Both the position numbers and the translations under genes were made by a program. The notes under the pieces were generated by a model. That model was not told the DNA's origin, did no database searches, and saw nothing but the letters and a program-made list of their open reading frames with translations. Source: Dendrobium chrysotoxum (taxonomy: Eukaryota > Streptophyta > Magnoliopsida > Asparagales > Orchidaceae). Taken from it: DNA of 64,000 nucleotides. Positions 57,294 through 64,000 of the stretch are shown here, one piece after another. How positions within the stretch are numbered: the first letter of the stretch is position 1; each line of letters opens with the position of its first letter. The stretch lies in assembly GCA_019925795.1 (NCBI GenBank), contig CM034310.1:23828764-23892763 (forward strand), written 5' to 3'.

Positions 57294-57780
57294 ATACCTT
57301 CTTCTTCGTAACGAAAAGGCTTCATCTGCTGGCAAACCAATATCCCACTTTTCTTCTTTCAACACATCCCTCCTTATTTCTTCTTAGTTTTAACGCATCC
57401 CTATATCAAAATGGCACATTCCCTTTTGTTTAATAAAATTTTATATGCTAGCGAAGAAATGTATATACACCGTGAACATTTAGCTTGTCGGATTTAGCAA
57501 ACATGCCAAGCTGACTTATTAACTTTATGTTCAATTTCTACGATTTCTCTTCACCTTCTTCCTAATTTTTTTTAACTCAACACACCCGCTCACCTAAGCC
57601 CCCTGTCTCTCTTCCCTCTCTCGATAAAGTAAACTTTTTTCTTCCCATTTTAAGCCCTAAATTCCTACTTTAACTTTTTCTAGGTTTCACAATTCAGTAA
57701 TCTATCTGTCTCCTTTCTCCCATATCGGCATAATCTTGTTTTACATACCTCATTTTTTTTCATCATTGCGATTTTGTCCC
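57294..57780 (+). other. Helitron D 5' region, missing its first ~95 bases
   Basis: Matches the minus strand of 55060-55590 (5' leader of Helitron B) starting about 95 bases after that element's TC end. No own 5' terminus is present; it is joined directly to the ALKBH fragment. Confidence 0.65.
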
Positions 57781-58266
57781 TGGAGGAAATTAATGCGTCA
57801 CTGGCACCATCAATTTTTTGATTGGGTTTGACATTGGGTCAAGTCGATGGCAACAAACCTTCCGTGCAGCTATTCAGAAAAGAGAATGACATCAATCCAA
57901 TTTTCTTCTGGGCAGCCATGAAGAAAAGATTTATAGTTTGGTAATCCACCCATTCCATTTCTTCTCCTATCGAATAGTTGTTTGCTTTTCCTCCTTTCTA
58001 TTTCTTCTCCGTTATGTTTTTCTTCTCCTCTCTGTTGTGTTCTTCTCCTTTACAACATTTTGTTGTTGTCTTTTCCTCTTCTTCATTTTTAAGTTTCTTT
58101 TCTAATTGGCCTAGCAATGGTTCCATGAACTTCATCACCGAAGACAACCAAATACCTCCACTTATTTCTACAAAACATCAACAGATAAAGGAGTGCAGCT
58201 GCAAAAAAAAAGGTTAATAACTCACAAAATTCTCTCAACGAAAACCGTTAATGGCTACCTGAGGTT
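57781..58266. other. Unassigned, possibly captured sequence
   Basis: 57840-57930 reads in one frame SRWQQTFRAAIQKREMTSIQ and has higher G+C than its surroundings; I do not recognise it. 57960-58100 is T/C-rich. The frame at 57978-58217 is low-complexity Phe/Ser and unsupported. Confidence 0.35.
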
Positions 58267-58703
58267 TCAGGCATCATCAAGGGAAAGAACACCAGGCAGT
58301 GAATTTCTTCCCAAAAGCTCAAGCTCGCACCACTGCCTGTTGAGATATGTCTCATCTTATTAGCTAGCATAGCTTTCTCTACAACAATAATAGAGTCACC
58401 ACTGCCAATGATAGTCGTGAAACCTTATCCATAAAGATCAGCCAATTTCTTGGCAATAACCTTAGATAATTAAGCGGTAGAGTGAGAATTAAGTGTCATA
58501 TTTTTTTTTCTGAAGATAAAAGTTTTAATATCCATTTAACTCTCATTTGTTCCAACTAAGAACTTCTCAAACTCAAAAACAACCATAGGCCCATTCCAGA
58601 TTATGGTGTTAGTACTCTCAAGAGCCTCACTGAATGTGTCAATGGAATCTGGCCCAATGCCAAGTCCCATCCAGCCATCAGGGATAACAGATGCTGTGAC
58701 AAC
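58267..58703 (-). pseudogene. PGK-like: Phosphoglycerate kinase (PGK) C-terminal fragment
   Basis: On the minus strand, exon one (from 58703 after TTTTCAG) reads IPDGWMGLGIGPDSIDTFSE, then TIIWNGPMVVFEFEKF. Exon two (58460-58267, after TTATCTAAG) reads VIAKKLADLYG-stop-GFTTIIGSGDS, then HISTGSGASL, and in a shifted frame ELLGRNSLPGVLSLDDA-stop. These are the ATP-binding C-domain motifs of PGK (IPDGWMGLDIGPDS, WNGP-GVFE, GGGDS, HISTGGGASLE) down to the natural C-terminus. GGGDS reads GSGDS and GPMGVFE reads GPMVVFE. One stop and one shift. It lies antisense to the surrounding Helitron sequence and keeps its intron, pointing to DNA-level capture. Confidence 0.88.
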
Positions 58704-61700
58704 CTGAAAAGTAAAGAGTTAGATTAGCAACACACATTAAGGCTTCAAAGATTTAGTTAATTTATATTGCTGTTCAGGGGGGGCCTTTGAGGCATTTGCA
58801 GCTATAACTTGTGTGTAAAATAAAATTTTAATTGTTGTAATGGATTGTGTGTATAATCATATAGCTTGCTGCCTTTTTTACAACTATCACAATCTAATGA
58901 ATCTAATTTTAAAAAGTGATTTGTTATATCCAAATTCATGTGTAAATGACACCCGACCTTACTTCAAAGACTTAGAAGGCACTTAGAGAGAAAAAAGAAG
59001 TATATAAGCTTATAAAATAAGTTTAGGGTAGAAAATTTCCATTTGTACTAAAAAAAATGCATCTACCAATTTCTCTCCCCTTTCGAAATTTTCTTAGTGA
59101 CATTATGTCTGTCTGTGGATTGCTTTTCCTCTACTTCATTTCTTATGGGTATCTTTCTTGTTTCCAATTGATTGACGAATTACAACGTAATGTATCTTAT
59201 AAAATATTTTCTGTTTAGGTATACTTACAAAGTTATTTCACTGTGTTATATTTTTTATCTTATTAAAATGACTTGTGAGTTAGAAGAAAAGAAATGTGGA
59301 AAACAAACACATAGACAATTGAGATAAAATTTTCTTTGTCATTTTTATTAATGCATTGATATTTCTATTTTTAACTTTGGGTCCCTAATATCCTATGGTG
59401 CAGCATCCCCTGTCCATCGCCGCCAACGCCCAATTTGGTTCTGCTCACTGATCCCCGTTGTTTGTCAAAATTCCTCTTACCCAACCCATCATTCAAGGTA
59501 AATTTATTATTATAAACTATTTGTCATTTGCTAAATCATATAATTACTTACTATTGATTTATTAAACATCAATAGTAAGTTATACTAAATTTATCACTTA
59601 TTTATAAACAAAATTTTCTATTGTACTTCTTATCCCTGTCGCTTAATTGGTTTTTTTTTACCCTCTAAATATTATTAAATATTTCATGTGAGTTTTTTTT
59701 TTGGTAAACAATCTTGTTCTCTGTTTACATATATGATGTGAATTATGCTACATTACTTCCATTAATTTTGCTCATCAATCTCTAATCTTCTATTAAGTAG
59801 CTTCTTCGTGAGAACTTATTGTTGTTCGGTTCTTCTCCCCAAAATTTTTTTTATTATTTACCTTGAGATAAGTCAATTGATGTTTTACTTTTGGAATTTT
59901 TTTTTTAATTAACCTCAAGTTATCATTTCATGAAGCTATATTAAGTCTTCGGATTAGCAAAATTTTTTTCTTTTTGCATATGTTAATAAGTTCCAATGCT
60001 TTTTTGATTCCAAAGTGTCTTTCTATCATTGAAGAACTGAACGCATCGTAAAGTTTATATTTGAATCAATATGCCTTACTTTTAGTTGTACTCTATTATC
60101 AAGCTTAAAATGTCAAAATGATTCAAGAATTACTTATGTGGGCTTATTTTAACATCTAATTATTTATTCTGTCAAATTTAGCACCTTGATTTCTCTACTA
60201 TGATAAAAAAGTTTATTGCCTTCTAAAATCTAATCCAAAATAATCCAATTGATGGATTATTTTTTATTAGAGTTTAGGGGTTTAAGTACTAAATTGATCG
60301 AACAACTTACCATTTTTGTTTCTTAGTTTCAATCTCCACTAATATTTTTATTATGTTGAACCTTTTCTTACGTTGATATATATAGCTGTTGTAAGAAGGT
60401 AAAAGGACGATATATACATTTTACTATCACAGTATTAAGAAACTTTGGTTTCTCTATTTATATTGGATTTTTTGACACGCTTACTGCAAATTAGTGATGT
60501 TGTTTGTAATTCAAGCTACTACAAATTAGCTTTCAAGTATAGTAGTTTTGATTCCACCGGAACTCCTAATATCATTCAAAATTTGTGATGCTATTTATCT
60601 TTCGACACTTTATATATAGTGGCTACAAAGTTTCTTACTGTTTGAGTATGACACGAAGTTTTTTTTTAATCAGTTTTAGAATGTGAAACTTGCTTTTTGT
60701 ATTTTTAAAAACTGTAGTGTCATTAATTCTGATATTCTCTCCTTATATTGCATTATATCTCCTATCATATAAACTCATTTTCTTATTTTATTCATGATGA
60801 TAAAAATTTGTTTTATTTCTTACTAATGCATGAATTGTTCCTGCAGATGATTTTTTTAATCAAATAATTAGAGTTAGTTTCGTTATTACAATTAGTCTAC
60901 TTATACATTTATAAAAAAATCCTAATTAAATCTGCCTGATATAATTTTGATATTCTCTCCTTATAACACATTATATCTCCTATCATATAAAATAATTTTT
61001 TTATTTAATTCATAATGATAGAAATTTTTTGTATTTCTTACTAATGCATTAATTGTTGATGCATATTGCATACTTCTGCGTTTGAACGAGGCGAACGATT
61101 ATTAACGTCTGTGAATTTGTCTTCTATTCAGATAATTTTACTTATTAAAAAAATCATTTGCATGAAAATGATGAGGGATTTGTTGTGATTTAACCATTGT
61201 AATTATTGTTTCGCTATCCCTATATGATGTGGTACATATTCTTTGCATTATCTATTGGTTCTAAGCAAATGTGGACCATTGATTAGTTGTATATTCCAAT
61301 TTTGTACCATTGCTTTACTTAATGCAGTCAATTAGTTAATTTGTTGGGCAGAAAAATTTAGTCTTGAAGTAAATTTTAATCCTATTTGCCGAAGATATAA
61401 TGTAATTTATGTTGGTGTTGGAATTGACATGAAATTAGTGAATATTTATTCCACAATATGTTTAACAAGAAATGCTTAACTGGGCCTCCTTTAGAAGGCA
61501 CTGAAAGAAAATAGTATCAAAAAGCTTATTTTGTAAAAGTTAATCAAATAGAGTGAAGTTCCATCTTTTAGCATTCATTAATTATTTTGAAATTGTTAAA
61601 AATGGTGATGGAATTGGAAATTAATGGCCATGGGAGCTTCTTAAATGATTCCTGACATATTTACTTTCCAGTAGATAATGTCGATCTCAAGGACAAAATA

Positions 61701-61899
61701 TTTTTGAAATACTTGAGGAAGGATGGGAAATCATATATATTCTAGAAATGGAGGATGGTGATAATGGCTTACCTGTATTTGTGAAACATTAAAGAATGAT
61801 AGATTATCAAATTTCTTTGTTGCAATTCTTATGGTTGCTGTGACTTTGGGAGCTCTTGCTATGACTTTCAATTGCTCTCTCCCTCTTTCTCTCTCTCAC
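58704..61899. other. AT-rich region with exon-like scraps
   Basis: Mostly AT-rich. 59400-59510 is G+C richer and reads HPLSIAANAQFGSAH before a GGTAAATT donor-like site; not recognised. 60718-60785 and 60940-60990 share TTGATATTCTCTCCTTATA and ATTATATCTCCTATCATAT, a two-copy direct repeat. 61680-61860 reads FEILEEGWEIIYILEMEDGD and, further on, RLSNFFVAILMVAVTLGALA, a hydrophobic stretch like a membrane helix; family unknown. Confidence 0.4.
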
Positions 61900-61975
61900 T
61901 CTCTCTCTTCATTTTTCTTTATTGCAGGTTAGTGCAACTTTGAGAGTTGTTGGTATGCCTTCGATTGAACATTAT
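61900..61975 (+). other. Short segment shared with the end of Helitron RPA regions
   Basis: TTTCTTTATTGCAGGTTAGT followed by GCAACTTTGAGAGTTG matches 867-905 (+) and 49770-49810 (-). Here it stands without the RPA exons, so it is a detached Helitron piece. Confidence 0.7.
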
Positions 61976-62449
61976 GTTGTATATATTTTTTAAAATAATT
62001 CACTTTCTTGTTGTACTTTCCACATGTTCTAACTCCTACTAAAATAACTTCTTACTTCATCTGCTTATGTTTTTAGTCAAGAATAAAATTTTATTAGAAG
62101 TACATAACAATATACTTATCTGAAACATAATATGATTGTTGTGTACAACTGTGAATAAAATTTTTTTACAAGTACATAACAATATACTTATTCGAAACAT
62201 AATATGATTGTTGTATACAACTGTGTGCTTACAAAAGTAATTATTTATTTAAAGTAAAAAGTGTATCTTTTCATACATATAATTTGGTATAGTTTAAATA
62301 TTAAAACGGTATAAAGGTAAACTTATTTTAGATGTTAAATATGTAATCACATTAAAATTTCATGGTTTAAAAGTTGATCCCTTTTAAATCTTGAAAACTA
62401 TTTGGTTTGATAAATGTTAAATCGGTTTAAAATTTAGCTCTTAAAAATT
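61976..62449. other. AT-rich spacer with an imperfect tandem repeat
   Basis: The text AGTACATAACAATATACTTAT and AACATAATATGATTGTTGT occurs at 62098 and again at 62170 (period about 72). Nothing else recognised. Confidence 0.6.
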
Positions 62450-62860
62450 ATCATAGAATCCCACATCAGAACGATATAGCTAAAAGGAAGAATAAGACAT
62501 TGGTACATGATACTAAGATGATGCTTAATGAGTATAGTCTACTTAAGTATTTCTAAGAATATTTGATGAAAAATATTTTTTATGTTCTTAATTGAGTAAA
62601 CATAAGATCTAAGCTGAAAAAGACACTTTATGAGTTGCTTAAGGGTAAAAAACCAAACTTGTCTCAATTGCATTCATTTGAATGTAACTATTTTATTTTA
62701 TATATATAATGAAAAATCTCATTTAGGAATACTCGAACCTTAGTTGTTTAGGAGCCTACCCACATTACATTTGATGAGTTAGATAGGGTTTCTAAAAATA
62801 GAATTATTTAAGATGAAGATGAAGAGATGATACGTAGAGTTGAGAGTGTTTAATTAGAGG
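62450..62860 (+). pseudogene. copia integrase fragment, decayed
   Basis: Reads PHQNDIAKRKNKTLVHDTKM then MLNEYSLLKYF, LKKTLYELLKGKKPNLSQLH, FECNYFIL, and TRTLVV-stop-EPTHITFDELD with stops. These correspond to the C-terminal integrase part of copia polyproteins (P-QNGV-ERKNRTL, MLNE--LPKYFWAEA, KKTPYEL-KGRKPNI, FGCKCF-LN, HV-FDE). About 130 codons only, no LTR nearby. It belongs to a different copia family from the element at 8095-12744. Confidence 0.82.
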
Positions 62861-63060
62861 AATTGCAACATATTTTTTTTCTTTTCCATTGACAATTTCA
62901 ATTATCACTCTACTTATTTTTATGTTCTTTAAATTTTAATGTATTTCATTTCCTCTTTGGTGAATGCTTATGAGTACTGCTCATTTAATTTGTTTTTAAA
63001 AATTTTTAATATAATTTAATCTATTAACATTACTAGAAATTTTTATAGATTTATTTGATA

Positions 63061-64000
63061 TGGAGGGCCAAAGGAAAAAATAATATCAAAGGAAACAATA
63101 TGCTGAAATGTCTATTGAAGAAAAACAAAAAAAATATGCACTAGCAATATTGCTAGAAAAAGAAAAAGGTATATCTATTTAAGTGTCTGATATAGTTTGA
63201 TAGAATTGTATCTGCAGAATTACCAGATCCTTCAAAATATATGTGTCTACATGAATTGGTTGTAAAACATATGATGCATAGCCCATGTGGAACTTTAAAC
63301 AAAAATAATGCTTGCATGAAAAATGGATTATGTAAGAATAAATATCCTAGATCTTTCTCAAACCAAACTATAATTAGAGATGACTCATATTCAATTTATC
63401 GAAGAAGATAAGATGGCCAGCAAGTAAAAGTAAGAAATAGTTTCTTAGATAATTGTTGGGTTGTTCCTTATAATCCATATCTATTATGTAGATATAATAG
63501 CCACATAAATGTTGAGATATGTTTTGGCATCACAACAGTGAAATATATTTATAAGTATATTTACAAGGGACATGATAAAATTTCAGTGTCATTTTCGCAT
63601 AAAAATGGCGAACAAGATTTTGATAAAATTCAACAATATCAAGATGGCAGATGGGTATCAGCATCAGAAGCACTATGGAGAATATTTGAATTTGATTTAA
63701 ATGAGATGTATCCATTAGTGTGTAATTTACAACTACATTTAGAAGACTAGCAATCAGTTTATTATAAAGACAATTAGAATTTGCAAGATATATTAAGAAC
63801 CAACATTGGGAAAAAACTATGTTGACTGAGTTTTTTAATCTCAATAAAACTGATTCAAAGGCAAAGAAGTACCTGAAAAATGTGTGTGGGATAAAACAAG
63901 AAAAATATGGAAGAGGAAAGAAAAATATGAGCAAATTGGTATTATGAATACAACAAATTCATCAGATTGAAAGATATTATCTCAAAATTTTATTAAATCA
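63061..64000 (+). pseudogene. Helitron Rep/helicase, N-terminal part, runs off the window
   Basis: 63061 begins MEGQRKK-stop then EMSIEEKQKKYALA, the basic N-terminal segment seen in Helitron proteins. After an acceptor (TATCTGCAG, 63215) it jumps to ELPDPSKYMCLHELVVKHMM, CMKNGLCKNKYPRSF, SYSIYRRR-stop, VVPYNPYLLCRYNSHINVEI, TVKYIYKYIYKGHDK, and then the GRWVSASEALWRIFEF block also found at 54320. The whole region between, which should hold the rolling-circle HUH endonuclease motif, is missing. Several stops (63409, 63748, 63776) follow. It ends at ERYYLKILLNH at the window edge; the helicase part should lie beyond. Confidence 0.88.

Noticed and set aside
1..64000. tRNA, rRNA, CRISPR or organelle DNA
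   Set aside because: No cloverleaf, rRNA core or regularly spaced repeats with unique spacers were seen; tandem arrays have no unique spacers.

Overview
This looks like a transposon-dense, AT-rich intergenic stretch of a flowering-plant nuclear genome. The evidence is plant-type Helitrons with RPA70-like and PIF1-like genes, CACTA elements with TNP2-like and second-gene remnants, Ty1/copia and gag-only Gypsy-type LTR elements, L1-type LINEs ending in an RNase H domain, and fragments of plant gene families (ALKBH9/10, LOG, PGK, PHT3, SULTR, kinesin-7). I cannot name the species. I found no intact host gene, tRNA, rRNA or CRISPR array. The only long intact reading frame I trust is a 507-residue retrotransposon gag on the minus strand (31408-32931).

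Layout. 1-8.1 kb: 3' part of a Helitron (copy A, + strand) with a decayed RPA70-like gene, one kinesin-7 exon and a 5'-truncated LINE. 8.1-12.7 kb: a complete but decayed Ty1/copia element. 13.0-13.3 kb: two sulfate-transporter exons. 13.3-19.4 kb: a gag-only LTR element (TR-GAG 1) with TSD ATTCT. 19.4-26.1 and 35.8-37.2 kb: the two arms of a long inverted repeat. The left arm is split by a CACTA element (20024-24910), which itself holds a LINE with a 17-bp TSD and a hAT-type MITE. 26.1-35.8 kb: a Helitron (copy N, - strand) sitting in the loop of that inverted repeat. It carries ALKBH9/10-like exons and is interrupted by TR-GAG 2 (27722-34015, TSD ATAAG) and by another LINE. 38.4-39.7 kb: fragments of a C2-domain protein and a mitochondrial phosphate carrier. 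40.3-48.1 kb: a complete CACTA element (TSD TAC) with remnants of two genes and an RTE-type LINE fragment. 49-55.7 kb: Helitron B (- strand) with RPA70-like and PIF1-like genes and a tandemly duplicated LOG exon. 55.7-64 kb: a composite of Helitron pieces on the + strand with a second ALKBH9/10 fragment, an antisense PGK fragment, a copia integrase scrap and the start of another Helitron Rep/helicase gene that runs off the window.

How it fits together. The main theme is gene-fragment capture by Helitrons: at least seven plant gene families are present as short, spliceable but broken exons. The second theme is nested insertion, with target-site duplications that allow a relative order to be read: inverted repeat, then Helitron N, then the LTR element and LINE; and left arm, then CACTA 1, then LINE and MITE. 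The third theme is a pair of LTR elements that keep only gag and carry unusual tandem arrays where pol should be. All identifications are by reading the translations and motifs; no database search was run.
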